This document shows positions 6,696 to 15,249 of a stretch of DNA of 41,189 nucleotides, piece after piece (the stretch's first letter is position 1; every line of letters starts with the position of its first letter). A program made the position numbers and the translations under genes. The notes beneath the pieces are model-generated. The model made no database searches. It saw nothing but the letters and a program-made list of their open reading frames with translations, and was not told the origin of the DNA. This stretch comes from Massilia niastensis DSM 21313 (GTDB lineage Bacteria > Pseudomonadota > Gammaproteobacteria > Burkholderiales > Burkholderiaceae_D): positions 1 through 41,189 of the forward strand of contig NZ_KB908126.1 of assembly GCF_000382345.1 (NCBI RefSeq). The letters run 5' to 3'.

Positions 6696-8525
6696 ATGAA
6701 GCGAACGCATTCCATTCGCCCGGCCATGTTGAACATCTGCGCCGCCATGTCCCTCGCAGCAGCCTCGGTCTCGGCCGTCGCCGGCGTCGGCGACGACGCG
6801 CAGTCGCAGGGCCAGCAATTCATCCTCGACACTGACCGCATCATCGTGAAGTACAAGGATTCGCAGCCAGCCGCCAAGGGCATGCTGGCGCGCGCCGCCG
6901 CCATGACGGCCGACCGCAAGGCCCGCCTCGACCGCGCAGGCCAGCAGTTCGGCATGATCATGCGCGAGAGCCACACCATTACGACCGGCGCCCAGGTGTT
7001 CAAGCTCGAGCGCAGGCAGCGCCTGCAGGACCTGCGGGCGCTGGCCGCCGAAATGAAGGCGCGCGACCCGTCGATCGAATACGCGGAACCGGATCTCATC
7101 ATGACCCACATGGCGACCGCGAACGATCCGCAATACACCAACCAGTGGCACTACTTCGACGCCACCGGCGGCCTGCGCCTGCCGGCGGCCTGGGACAAGT
7201 CGACCGGCAGCGGCGTGGTCGTGGCGGTGATCGATACCGGCTACCGTCCGCACGCCGACCTGAGCGGCCAGTTCCTGCCGGGTTACGACTTCATCAGCAC
7301 CACCAGCATCGCCAACGACGGCAACGGCCGCGACAGCGATGCGAGCGATCCGGGCGACGCGGTCGTGGCCGGCGAATGCGGCAACGGCCAGCCGACCAAT
7401 GACCAGTCGTCGAGCTGGCACGGCACCCACGTGGCCGGCACCATCGCCGCGCGCACCAACAACAGCGTCGGCGTCGCCGGCGTGGCCTACAACGCCAGGA
7501 TCGTGCCGGTGCGCGTGCTCGGCAAGTGCGGCGGCTACACCTCCGACATCGCCGACGCGATCACCTGGTCGTCGGGCGGCACCGTGTCGGGCGTGCCGGC
7601 GAACGCCAACAAGGCGCGCGTGCTGAACCTGTCGCTGGGCGGCGCCGGCACCTGCAGCGCGACCACCCAGAACGCGATCAACGGCGCCCGCTCGCGCGGC
7701 GCGGTGGTAGTGGTGGCGGCCGGTAACTCGAACACCAATGTCAGCAACTCGAATCCGGCCAACTGCTCGGGCGTGATCGCGGTCGCGGCCACCGGCAAGA
7801 CCGGCGGCCGCGCCTCGTACTCGAACTACGGCACCCTGATCGACGTGGCGGCGCCGGGCGGCAGCAGCGGCTACGGCGTGCTGTCGACCCTGAACTCGGG
7901 CCAGAAAGCCCCGGCATCGGACAGCTACGCCTACTACCAGGGCACGTCGATGGCGACCCCGCACGTGGCCGGCGTGGCCGCGCTGATGCTGTCGGTGAAA
8001 TCGGCCCTGACCCCGGACGAGGTGGAAAGCAAGCTGAAGTCGTCGGCGCGCGCCTTCCCGGCCACCTGCTCGGGCTGCGGCGCCGGCATCGTGGACGCGG
8101 CGGCGGCGGTCAATGCGGCCCTCGGCACCGCCACCACCCCGCCTCCGCCCGCGGGACCGACCCTGGCCGAGAGCGAGTCGAACAACTCGATGTACTCGGC
8201 TGACCGGGTGAGCACCAGTGGCACCAGCGTGACCGGCAACATCGGCGGCACCAGCGACACCGACTACTTCCGTGTCGATCTGCCAGCCGGCAAGACGCTG
8301 AGCGCGACCTTGAGCGCGGGCAGCAGCTCCGCCGACTACGACCTGTACGTGTACAACAGCGCAGGCACGACGCTGGGCCGGGGCGAGAACGACGCCGGCA
8401 TGACCGACAGCGTCAGCTCGGCCAACACCGCGAGCGTGGCCTCGAGCCGCTTCGTGCGCATCGTGTACCGCAGCGGCGGCACCGGCGCGACCAACGGCAA
8501 GTACACCCTCAAGCTGGGCTGGTAA
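6696..8525 (+). CDS. Secreted subtilisin-family (S8) serine protease A with PPC domain
   Basis: A 609-residue extracellular protease. Order: signal peptide (1-29, cleavage after AVA), propeptide (about 30-140, RIIVKYKD...EYAEPD), S8 catalytic domain (about 145-475) and a C-terminal pre-peptidase PPC domain (about 488-609, TDYFRVDLPAGKTL...YDLYVYNSAG). The catalytic triad is Asp180 (VIDTGY), His242 (WHGTHVAG) and Ser418 (GTSMATPHVAG), with oxyanion Asn344 (AAGNS). A TTPPPPAGP linker separates the domains. The ATG follows AAGGAAG at a good distance. Such enzymes degrade external protein and often lose the PPC domain during maturation. It is a close paralogue of the next gene, with long stretches nearly identical in DNA. 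Confidence 0.95.
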   Translation: MKRTHSIRPAMLNICAAMSLAAASVSAVAGVGDDAQSQGQQFILDTDRIIVKYKDSQPAAKGMLARAAAMTADRKARLDRAGQQFGMIMRESHTITTGAQVFKLERRQRLQDLRALAAEMKARDPSIEYAEPDLIMTHMATANDPQYTNQWHYFDATGGLRLPAAWDKSTGSGVVVAVIDTGYRPHADLSGQFLPGYDFISTTSIANDGNGRDSDASDPGDAVVAGECGNGQPTNDQSSSWHGTHVAGTIAARTNNSVGVAGVAYNARIVPVRVLGKCGGYTSDIADAITWSSGGTVSGVPANANKARVLNLSLGGAGTCSATTQNAINGARSRGAVVVVAAGNSNTNVSNSNPANCSGVIAVAATGKTGGRASYSNYGTLIDVAAPGGSSGYGVLSTLNSGQKAPASDSYAYYQGTSMATPHVAGVAALMLSVKSALTPDEVESKLKSSARAFPATCSGCGAGIVDAAAAVNAALGTATTPPPPAGPTLAESESNNSMYSADRVSTSGTSVTGNIGGTSDTDYFRVDLPAGKTLSATLSAGSSSADYDLYVYNSAGTTLGRGENDAGMTDSVSSANTASVASSRFVRIVYRSGGTGATNGKYTLKLGW

Positions 8526-8559
8526 GCCGGAGTTGTTGCCGTTTACGGCAAGCTGGAAA

Positions 8560-8585
8560 GGCCGCGCATTGCGCGGCCTTTTTTT
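8560..8585 (+). terminator. Intrinsic terminator of protease A
   Basis: Stem GGCCGCGC / GCGCGGCC with an ATT loop followed by seven T, 34 nt after the protease stop. It shows that the two tandem proteases are separate transcription units despite lying head to tail. Confidence 0.92.
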
Positions 8586-8730
8586 CGTCCGGCGCAAGCG
8601 CGTACGCTGCGAACTCATCGTCCAGGGCGCAAAAACCAGAAGTATGACAAGAACGATTGTCCGAAAATTACAGATTTTGAACAGCAGGTACGCGCTGCCG
8701 ATGTAAATGTGGCAGCAAAGATTCTGTACT

Positions 8731-8939
8731 TTTAACGCTTTTCCGAAGAAACCATGTTTTTGCAAAAACGGGGGTTTTGGGTGTGGTGAATACAACGAAT
8801 TCGATTGGAATTTTCCAACGTTCACTCTTCCTTTCGCGCTACGCTGCTCCAGCCGCTTTCAGACGGCACCGGCAATGCCGGTACACAACGACACAGGCGA
8901 GATCATCCGCCTGACGGAAACTAAACATAAGGAAGAACC
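8731..8939 (+). repeat. Leader of protease B; 209-nt duplicate of 6487-6695
   Basis: Homologous to the leader of protease A over its whole length. Hairpin 1 is ACCGGC/GCCGGT (8868-8882). Hairpin 2 is CAGGCG/CGCCTG (8894-8913), one pair longer than in the first copy. Near the left end a GTTTTTGCAAAAAC palindrome (8756-8769) replaces a less symmetric sequence in copy A. The segment 8586-8730 before it has no gene and no similarity to the first copy that I can see. Confidence 0.65.
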
Positions 8940-10754
8940 ATGAAGCAATCGCATTCGTATCGTCCGGTAATGTTGAAAATCTGTGCAGCAGTATCCCTCG
9001 CAGTGGCGTCGGTCTCGGCCGTCGCGGGCGTGGGCAACAGCGAGCAGCCCCGGGGCCAGCAGTTCGTCCTGGAGACTGACCGCATCATCGTGAAGTACAA
9101 GGATTCGCAGCCGGCCGCCAAGGGCATGCTGGCGCGCGCCGCCGCCATGACGGCCGACCGCAAGGGCCGCCTCGACCGCGCAGGCCAGCAGTTCGGCCTG
9201 GTCGTGAGCGAGAGCCACACCATCTCGACCGGCGCCCAGGTGTTCAAGCTGGGCCGCAAGCAGCGCCTGCAGGACGTCGAAGCGCTGGCCGCCGAAATGA
9301 AGGCGCGCGACCCGTCGATCGAATACGCGGAACCGGACCGCATCATGACCCACATGGCGACCGCGAACGATCCGCAGTACACCAACCAGTGGCACTACTT
9401 CGACGCCACCGGCGGCCTGCGCCTGCCGACGGCCTGGGACAAGTCGACCGGCAGCGGCGTGGTCGTGGCCGTGATCGATACCGGCTACCGCCCGCACACC
9501 GACCTGAGCGGCCAATTCCTGCAGGGCTATGACTTCATCAGCAGCGCCACCATCGCCAACGACGGCAACGGCCGCGACAGCGATGCGAGCGATCCGGGCG
9601 ACGCGATCGTCGCCGGCGAATGCGGCGGCGGCCAGCCGGTGCAGAACCAGTCGTCCAGCTGGCACGGCACCCACGTGGCCGGCACCATCGCCGCGCGCAC
9701 CAACAACAGCGTCGGCGTCGCCGGCGTCGCCTACAACGCCAGGATCGTGCCGGTGCGCGTGCTCGGCAAGTGCGGCGGCTACACCTCCGACATCGCCGAC
9801 GCGATCACCTGGTCGTCGGGCGGCACCGTGTCGGGCGTGCCGGCGAACGCCAACAAGGCGCGCGTGCTGAACCTGTCGCTGGGCGGCGGCGGCACCTGCG
9901 ATGCGACCACCCAGAACGCGATCAACGGCGCCCGCTCGCGCGGCGCGGTGGTGGTGGTGGCGGCCGGTAACTCGGCCACCAACGTCAGCAACTCGAGCCC
10001 GGCGAACTGCTCGGGCGTGGTCGCGGTCGCGGCCACCGGCAAGACCGGCGGCCGCGCCTCGTACTCGAACTACGGCACCCTGATCGACGTGGCGGCGCCG
10101 GGCGGCGATGGCGCCAACGGCGTGCTGTCGACCCTGAACTCGGGCACCGGCGCGCCGGCGTCGGACAACTACGCCTACTACCAGGGCACCTCGATGGCGA
10201 CCCCGCACGTGGCCGGCGTGGCCGCGCTGATGCTGGCGGTGAACACCAACCTGACTCCGGACGACATCGAAGCGAAGCTGAAGTCGACCGCGCGCGCCTT
10301 CCCGGCCAGCTGCTCGGGTTGCGGCACCGGCATCGTGGACGCGACCGCGGCGGTCGATTCGGCCAGCACCGTCACGCCGCCGGGACCGACCGTGAACGAG
10401 ACCGAGTCGAACAACACGACCGGCACCGCCAACCTGGTCGGCACCACGGGCACGACCGTGAACGGCGCCATGGGCAGCACCAGCGACACCGATTACTTCC
10501 GTGTCGACTTGCCGGCCGGCAAGACGCTGAGCTCGGTCCTGACCCCGGGTTCGGGTACCGCCGACTACGACCTGTACGTGTACAACAGCGCGGGCACCCA
10601 GCTGGGCAAGAGCGAGAACGGCGCCGGCGTGGCCGATACCGTCAACTCGGCCAACACCGGCAGCACCACGGCGACCCGCTATGTGCGCGTGGTGTACTAC
10701 AGCGGCGGCACTGGCGCCACCAACGGCAAGTACACCCTCAAGCTGACCTGGTAA
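8940..10754 (+). CDS. Secreted subtilisin-family (S8) serine protease B with PPC domain
   Basis: A 604-residue paralogue of the preceding protease with the same architecture: signal peptide to about residue 29, propeptide, S8 domain with Asp180, His242, Ser418, and a C-terminal PPC domain. All length difference from protease A lies in the proline-rich linker, five residues shorter here. Cysteines (KCGGYTSD, GTCDATTQ, ANCSG, SCSGCGTG) are conserved and could form disulfides. Around 9658-9884 the DNA matches 7415-7641 almost base for base, whereas the signal peptide and linker diverged, pointing to recent duplication with gene conversion. The ATG follows AAGGAAG. Confidence 0.95.
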   Translation: MKQSHSYRPVMLKICAAVSLAVASVSAVAGVGNSEQPRGQQFVLETDRIIVKYKDSQPAAKGMLARAAAMTADRKGRLDRAGQQFGLVVSESHTISTGAQVFKLGRKQRLQDVEALAAEMKARDPSIEYAEPDRIMTHMATANDPQYTNQWHYFDATGGLRLPTAWDKSTGSGVVVAVIDTGYRPHTDLSGQFLQGYDFISSATIANDGNGRDSDASDPGDAIVAGECGGGQPVQNQSSSWHGTHVAGTIAARTNNSVGVAGVAYNARIVPVRVLGKCGGYTSDIADAITWSSGGTVSGVPANANKARVLNLSLGGGGTCDATTQNAINGARSRGAVVVVAAGNSATNVSNSSPANCSGVVAVAATGKTGGRASYSNYGTLIDVAAPGGDGANGVLSTLNSGTGAPASDNYAYYQGTSMATPHVAGVAALMLAVNTNLTPDDIEAKLKSTARAFPASCSGCGTGIVDATAAVDSASTVTPPGPTVNETESNNTTGTANLVGTTGTTVNGAMGSTSDTDYFRVDLPAGKTLSSVLTPGSGTADYDLYVYNSAGTQLGKSENGAGVADTVNSANTGSTTATRYVRVVYYSGGTGATNGKYTLKLTW

Positions 10755-10784
10755 GGGTTGCCGGCAACGGCAGTGCGACATGAA

Positions 10785-10812
10785 ACACGCGGCTCCGGCC
10801 GCGTGTTTTTTT
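10785..10812 (+). terminator. Intrinsic terminator of protease B
   Basis: Stem ACACGCGGC / GCCGCGTGT with loop TCCG, followed by a run of T. It ends only a few bases before the stop of the convergent LuxR-type gene at 10818. Confidence 0.88.
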
Positions 10813-10817
10813 GACGG

Positions 10818-11453
10818 CTAGCGCATCCCGGATCCGAGGCCGGTGCCCGGCGCGCCGTGGCGACCCGGCGTGATCAGGCCGCGCTGCGCGGCGACCACCA
10901 CGGCATGGGTCCGCGCCTTCGCGTCCAGCTTCACCATCACGCCTTTCACATGGGTCTTGACCGTGCCCACGCCGATGCCGAGCCGGCGCGCGATCTGCTT
11001 GTTGCAGCAGCCTTCCGCCAGCAGTTGCAGGACATCGGACTGGCGCCCGGTCAGGGTCGAGCGGCGCAGACTGTCGGCCACGCGCGCCGCAATCGGATCG
11101 CTCAGGTAGCACTCCCCGTCCAGCAGGAGGCGCACCGCCTTCACCAGCTCCTGGGCGCTGCACGACTGCAGGAGGTAGCCGCGCACGCCGCTCGAGATCG
11201 CGGTATGGACATCCCACTCCTTCTCCAGGGGCGTGACGATCAGCACCGGAATCCTGTTGCCATGGCGGCGGGCCAGCTCGACACCGCCGGCATGGTCGGC
11301 GATCAGCACCCTGGCGTGGGAGCGCAGCCCGGGGTCGCGCGAATCGAGCGTCACGCGCCATTCGCCATGCTCGGCGAGAAAGGCATGCAGCCCTGCGCAC
11401 ATGGCCGGATCGGCATGGGCGATGTGGATAGGAAAGTTCTGGAATTGCATCAT
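10818..11453 (-). CDS. LuxR/NarL-type response regulator
   Basis: A 211-residue regulator with a receiver-like domain (about 8-120) and a C-terminal LuxR helix-turn-helix (about 134-195, LTGRQSDVLQLLAEG...NKQIARRLGIGVGTVKTHV). The phosphoacceptor position is kept as Asp53 (VLIADHA) and Thr74 fits the switch threonine. However, the conserved lysine of the GYLLK motif is Gln96 (GYLLQ) and the acidic pocket near residue 14 is degenerate (AHADP), so phosphorylation may be weak or absent. No histidine kinase lies nearby. The start is one of two adjacent ATGs behind GAGGAG; the second (11450) has the better spacing. Confidence 0.85.
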   Translation of the reverse strand: MMQFQNFPIHIAHADPAMCAGLHAFLAEHGEWRVTLDSRDPGLRSHARVLIADHAGGVELARRHGNRIPVLIVTPLEKEWDVHTAISSGVRGYLLQSCSAQELVKAVRLLLDGECYLSDPIAARVADSLRRSTLTGRQSDVLQLLAEGCCNKQIARRLGIGVGTVKTHVKGVMVKLDAKARTHAVVVAAQRGLITPGRHGAPGTGLGSGMR

Positions 11454-11517
11454 ATCTCCTCAAAATTGCGTCCATCGGCCTGGTCCCGGCCAAACTTGTG
11501 TTGGCGGCCAGGGCCGC

Positions 11518-12009
11518 TCAGAGCAGGGAGATGGTGCCCACCGCGCCGTGGCGCGTCATCTTGGTGTAGGGGCACAGGCGTTCGGCGTTGCGCACCAGGC
11601 CTTCGGCCACGCGGCGCTCCACGCCGGGCAGCGCGATGCGCACGTCCGTGGTCAGCATGTACAGGCCATCCATCGGATCGCGTCCGAACGCCACCTGGAC
11701 ATCGACGCGCGCGGCCGGGATCTCCAGGCCGACGCGCGTCGCAAGCATGTGGAGCGCGCCATGGAAGCAGGCGCCATAGGCGGCGGCGAACAGCTGCTCC
11801 GGATTGGTGCCGCTCCCGGGTCCGCCCAGCTCTCCCGGCAGGCGCAGCTCGACCTCGAGTTGCCCGTCGTCCGAGCGCGCCACTCCCGATGCCCGCGCAT
11901 GGCCGCTTTCGCCTCCGGTGACCGTGACCGTGGTGCGGTACAGTTCCTGGAACTGCTCGCCGCGGTAGCGGCTCAGCAGGATGTCGGGAGGCGGCTTGAG
12001 CGGGCTCAT
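11518..12009 (-). CDS. ohr: Organic hydroperoxide resistance protein (Ohr/OsmC family)
   Basis: A 163-residue thiol peroxidase that reduces organic and fatty-acid hydroperoxides, usually with dihydrolipoamide as reductant. Family landmarks are TGGESGHARAS, the block GTNPEQLFAAAYGACF containing Glu71 and peroxidatic Cys81, and resolving Cys146 in RLCPYTKMTR. The length suits Ohr with a slightly extended N-terminus. It starts 4 nt after the stop of the NAD(P)-binding reductase, forming a two-gene operon. Ohr genes are usually governed by the MarR-type OhrR; none is seen here, but a LysR regulator lies two genes upstream. Confidence 0.88.
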   Translation of the reverse strand: MSPLKPPPDILLSRYRGEQFQELYRTTVTVTGGESGHARASGVARSDDGQLEVELRLPGELGGPGSGTNPEQLFAAAYGACFHGALHMLATRVGLEIPAARVDVQVAFGRDPMDGLYMLTTDVRIALPGVERRVAEGLVRNAERLCPYTKMTRHGAVGTISLL

Positions 12010-12013
12010 TGAT

Positions 12014-12772
12014 TTACGCCTTGGCGGCCTGTTGCTGTTGCAGCCAGCTGTCGAGGCGCGTCGCGCCCAGGCGCGCGTTGGGGCCGGGCACCAGCGTGTC
12101 ATCCTCCAGCAGGGCGCCGAAGTAGCGCGAGCCGGCGTCTTCCACCACTTCACGCTGGTCGCCGGTCGTGCGCAGGTATTGGCGCACCAGCTCGGTCATG
12201 GGCATGCGGTCCGGACCGGCGATCTCGACCACGCCGTTGACCGGCGCGCCGAGGGTGTAGTCGGCCATCGCCTGCGCCACGTCATCGGAGACGATCGGCT
12301 GGATGTTGGCCTTCGACAGGTGCACGGTATTGCCCTGGGCGCCAGACTGGGCGATCCCGCCGATGAATTCGAAGAACTGGGTCGAGTGCACGATGGTGTA
12401 GGGCATGCCCGACTCGCGGATCAGTTTCTCTTGCAGGATCTTGCCGCGGAAGTAACCGCTCTCGGCCAGGCGGTCGGTGCCGACCACCGACAGCGCCACG
12501 TGGTGCTTGACGCCGGCGGCGGCTTCGGCGGCCAGCAGGTTGCGGCCCGAGGCGCCGAAGAAATCGAGCACCGCCTGGTCTTCGAAGGAGGGCGAATTGG
12601 CGAGGTCGACCACGATGCTGGCGCCGGCCAGCGCCTCCGCCAGGCCTTCGCCGGTGACCGTGTTCACACCGGTCGCGGGCGAGGCGGCCAGGACTTCGTG
12701 GCCGCGCTCGCGCAGGATGGCGCAGGTTTTGCTGCCGATCAGGCCAGTGCCGCCGATGACGACGATTTTCAT
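12014..12772 (-). CDS. NAD(P)-binding atypical SDR / NmrA-like reductase
   Basis: A 252-residue Rossmann-fold protein starting MKIVVIGGTGLIGSK, with the dinucleotide-binding GGTGLIG at residues 7-13. Other landmarks are VVDLANSPSFED, HVALSVVGTDRL, SGYFRGKILQEKLI (YxxxK-like) and the substrate-side loop VHSTQFFEF. This matches NmrA/atypical short-chain dehydrogenases that reduce quinones or act as redox sensors. The start at 12772 follows AGGGAA; the frame is open further upstream but the extra residues look non-coding. It is translated just ahead of ohr in one operon, suggesting a part in the response to oxidants or reactive electrophiles. Confidence 0.85.
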   Translation of the reverse strand: MKIVVIGGTGLIGSKTCAILRERGHEVLAASPATGVNTVTGEGLAEALAGASIVVDLANSPSFEDQAVLDFFGASGRNLLAAEAAAGVKHHVALSVVGTDRLAESGYFRGKILQEKLIRESGMPYTIVHSTQFFEFIGGIAQSGAQGNTVHLSKANIQPIVSDDVAQAMADYTLGAPVNGVVEIAGPDRMPMTELVRQYLRTTGDQREVVEDAGSRYFGALLEDDTLVPGPNARLGATRLDSWLQQQQAAKA

Positions 12773-12992
12773 GATGTGTTCCCTGTTGAGTGGTCCGGGC
12801 TGCCTGTCCGCGCCTCGTCTGGCGGAATGCGCCGGACCGGGCCCGTGCTCCAGTACGTCTGGAGTGCCGCTTGCGGAAATCGCAATGGAATCAGTGTAGG
12901 CAGCGCGTCCGGCGCGCACTAGATACGCGGAGGGCTGCACATTGTTGTGCGCCGCGCACCAATCGCCGGGGCTGCGTGCGCCGGCGCGGCGC

Positions 12993-14021
12993 TCAGTCCA
13001 GGCCGAACCCGTCCAGGTACTGCAGGTCGAGCGCGCGCACCTGGACCGTCATGTAGTCGACGAAGACCCGGATCCGCGACGGCAGGTGGCGCCGGCTCTG
13101 GTAGCAGATGTAGTGGCCGCGGTCGTCCGGCGCATAGGGCAGCAGGCAGGCCTGCAGCCGTCCTTCGCGCAGGTGGTCGCCCACCTGGTAGCCGGCCATC
13201 TGGGCCAGGCCTTCGCCGTCCAGCACCGCGCGCAGCACCAGGTCGGCATCGTTGAAGCTGAGCGAGGCCCTGGGCAGCATGCGCTGGACCTGGCCGCCGA
13301 TCTTGAACTCCCATTCGTACATGCGCCCCGAGGCGAGCCGGAAGTTGATGCAGCGGTGCAGGCCGAGTTCCTCGATGCTCTCGGGCATGCCGTGCGCGGC
13401 GACATAGTCCGGCGCGGCGCACAGCAGCATCTGCATCGGGATCAGCTGCTTGGCGATGACCTGGCTGTCGTCGAGCCGGCCATTGCGGAACGAGACGTCG
13501 ATGCGGTCGGCGATGAAGTCGGTCGGCCCGTCGTCCAGCACCAGGTCGACGCCGATCTCGGGGTAGCGTTCGCGGAAGCCGCGCAGCAGCGGCGCCACCA
13601 CCTTGCGTCCGAACCCGACCGTCGCACAGACGCGCAGCTGGCCGCGCGGCGGGCCGGAGCGCAGTTCCTGCATCTCCTCGACCGCCTGCACGATGCGCTC
13701 GACCCCGGGCTTGCAGTTCTCGTAGAACAGTTCGCCTTCGCCGGTCAGCGAGGTGCTGCGCGTGGTGCGCAGGAACAGGCGCGTGTCCAGCTGCGCCTCC
13801 AGCTTCTGCACGCTGCGGCTGACCGCCGAGCGTCCGATGCCGAGCCGCTCGGCCGCCTTCGCGAAACTTCCTTCGTGCACCACCGCAATGAAGGCCAGCA
13901 CGCCGGCATAGGTGGTCGCGAAACTCGAAGCGAGCGCATCGCCGCGCTCGCGTGGCGCTACCCCCGCAAGCGGCGCCGGGGTGCTCCTGGGGGCGTGGGT
14001 TGCTGTAGCCTCCATGGACAT
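12993..14021 (-). CDS. LysR-family transcriptional regulator
   Basis: A 342-residue regulator: an unusual alanine/proline-rich N-terminal extension of about 35 residues, a winged helix-turn-helix (about 37-95, AFIAVVHEGSFAKAAERLGIGRSAVSRSVQKLEAQL), then a periplasmic-binding-like effector domain (about 120-320). The start at 14021 or the second ATG at 14015 both follow AGGAAAGG; 14015 has the better spacing. It is divergent from the AhpD-like gene and upstream of the SDR-ohr operon, so it may control either side. A C-terminal stretch resembles the CrgA/DsdC-like group common in proteobacteria. Confidence 0.9.
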   Translation of the reverse strand: MSMEATATHAPRSTPAPLAGVAPRERGDALASSFATTYAGVLAFIAVVHEGSFAKAAERLGIGRSAVSRSVQKLEAQLDTRLFLRTTRSTSLTGEGELFYENCKPGVERIVQAVEEMQELRSGPPRGQLRVCATVGFGRKVVAPLLRGFRERYPEIGVDLVLDDGPTDFIADRIDVSFRNGRLDDSQVIAKQLIPMQMLLCAAPDYVAAHGMPESIEELGLHRCINFRLASGRMYEWEFKIGGQVQRMLPRASLSFNDADLVLRAVLDGEGLAQMAGYQVGDHLREGRLQACLLPYAPDDRGHYICYQSRRHLPSRIRVFVDYMTVQVRALDLQYLDGFGLD

Positions 14022-14155
14022 CCTTTCCTGATGCGCCGCTCATCGGTGGCTTATGCCAAGTACTGGTGGCGCGATAAGTCCATAGTAGTAACGAAGCCCG
14101 TTTGCGTAAATGACAGAAATCCCGGCATTCATGCCAGAGCCCGCCAAGCCCCGAT

Positions 14156-14174
14156 TGGTGCCTGCCATGCACCA
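14156..14174. promoter_or_regulatory. Inverted repeat, candidate LysR operator
   Basis: TGGTGC and GCACCA are separated by 7 nt in the gap between the divergent LysR gene and the AhpD-like gene. The dyad fits the loose T-N11-A rule for LysR sites. A smaller dyad, GGCAT/ATGCC, lies at 14124-14135. The rest of 14022-14304 holds no gene. Confidence 0.4.
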
Positions 14175-14304
14175 GTGTGCAGCCTTGCGGACGTCTACCG
14201 GGAACAGGCGCCGCTTCCTACACTGGCTTCATCTTGCGATAAACGCAAATGGCGCCTCAGCCGAACTGAGGAAGGGCTTCGTGCCCGACAACAGGAGTAC
14301 ATGC

Positions 14305-14784
14305 ATGACCCAGCGCATCAACTACATGGAACAGTCGCCGGAACTGTTCAAGAAGTTCCTCGATTTCAACAACGCGATCAAGCAGGGGGCGATCGAAGCA
14401 TCGATCCGCCACCTGGTGGCGATCCGCGCCTCGCAGCTCAACGCCTGCGGCTTCTGCCTCGACATGCATGTCAAGCAGGCCCGCATCGACGGCGAGCGCG
14501 AACTGCGTATCCACCACCTGGCGGCCTGGCGTGAATCGACGCTGTTCGAACCGCGGGAACGCGCTGCGCTGGCCTGGACCGAAGCCCTGACCCACCTGCC
14601 CGCGCTGGGCGTGCCGGCCGACCTGTACGACCGCGTGCGCGGCCAGCTGTCGGAAAAGGAATTGTCCGACCTGAGCTTCACGGTCATGGCCATCAACGCC
14701 TGGAACCGCATCAATGTCGCCTTCACGACGGTGCCGGGCTCCTACGACGCCGCGTTCGGCCTGCAAAAGGCCAACCTGGCTTGA
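14305..14784 (+). CDS. AhpD-like carboxymuconolactone decarboxylase-family protein
   Basis: A 159-residue protein of the AhpD/CMD fold. The alkylhydroperoxidase motif is complete: Cys48-Gly-Phe-Cys51 followed by His55 (ACGFCLDMHVKQAR). The redox-active CxxC suggests peroxidase or disulfide activity rather than true lactone decarboxylation. The start is ATG at 14305, with CAGGAG 7 nt upstream; a longer frame upstream lacks such a signal. It is followed 44 nt later by a cupin gene, a pairing often seen for small redox operons, and is divergent from the LysR regulator. Confidence 0.88.
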   Translation: MTQRINYMEQSPELFKKFLDFNNAIKQGAIEASIRHLVAIRASQLNACGFCLDMHVKQARIDGERELRIHHLAAWRESTLFEPRERAALAWTEALTHLPALGVPADLYDRVRGQLSEKELSDLSFTVMAINAWNRINVAFTTVPGSYDAAFGLQKANLA

Positions 14785-14828
14785 TTCATCAACCGGCCCG
14801 CGGCGCGGGCCGCAACAGGAGAGATACC

Positions 14829-15239
14829 ATGTCCTTCATTCGCAGCATGAGCAGCGCGGTCGCCCTGGCGGCCGGCCTGCTCGCCACCCAGCATGCCGTC
14901 GCGGCGTCGGACGCGGTCGTGGTCAAGACCCTGACGACCCAGGCGATGCCCGATATCCCGGGCAAGGAAATCCTGATGATCACGGTCGACTATGCGCCGG
15001 GCGCGGCCGACCCGGTGCACCGCCATGACGCGCATGCGGTCGTCTATGTGCTGGAAGGCTCGATCGTGATGGGCGTCAAGGGCGGCAAGGAGCACACGCT
15101 CACCGCCGGCCAGACCTTCTACGAAGGCCCGCAGGACCTGCACACGGTCGGACGCAACGCCAGCAAGACCAAGCCGGCGAAATTCGTGGTGATGATGGTC
15201 AAGGACGTCAAGAAACCCTTCTTCATTCCGGTGAAGTAA
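14829..15239 (+). CDS. Exported cupin-domain protein
   Basis: A 136-residue protein with a signal peptide (about 1-25, AVALAAGLLATQHAVAA) and a single small cupin barrel. Metal ligands are visible in PVHRHDAHAVVYVLEG (two to three histidines plus Glu) and the second cupin motif in GQTFYEGPQDLHTV. It would bind a divalent metal in the periplasm; the reaction is unknown. The ATG follows AGGAGA. Probably co-transcribed with the AhpD-like gene, and convergent with the GlxA-type regulator 10 nt away. Confidence 0.85.
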   Translation: MSFIRSMSSAVALAAGLLATQHAVAASDAVVVKTLTTQAMPDIPGKEILMITVDYAPGAADPVHRHDAHAVVYVLEGSIVMGVKGGKEHTLTAGQTFYEGPQDLHTVGRNASKTKPAKFVVMMVKDVKKPFFIPVK

Positions 15240-15249
15240 GGGCGCGGCC

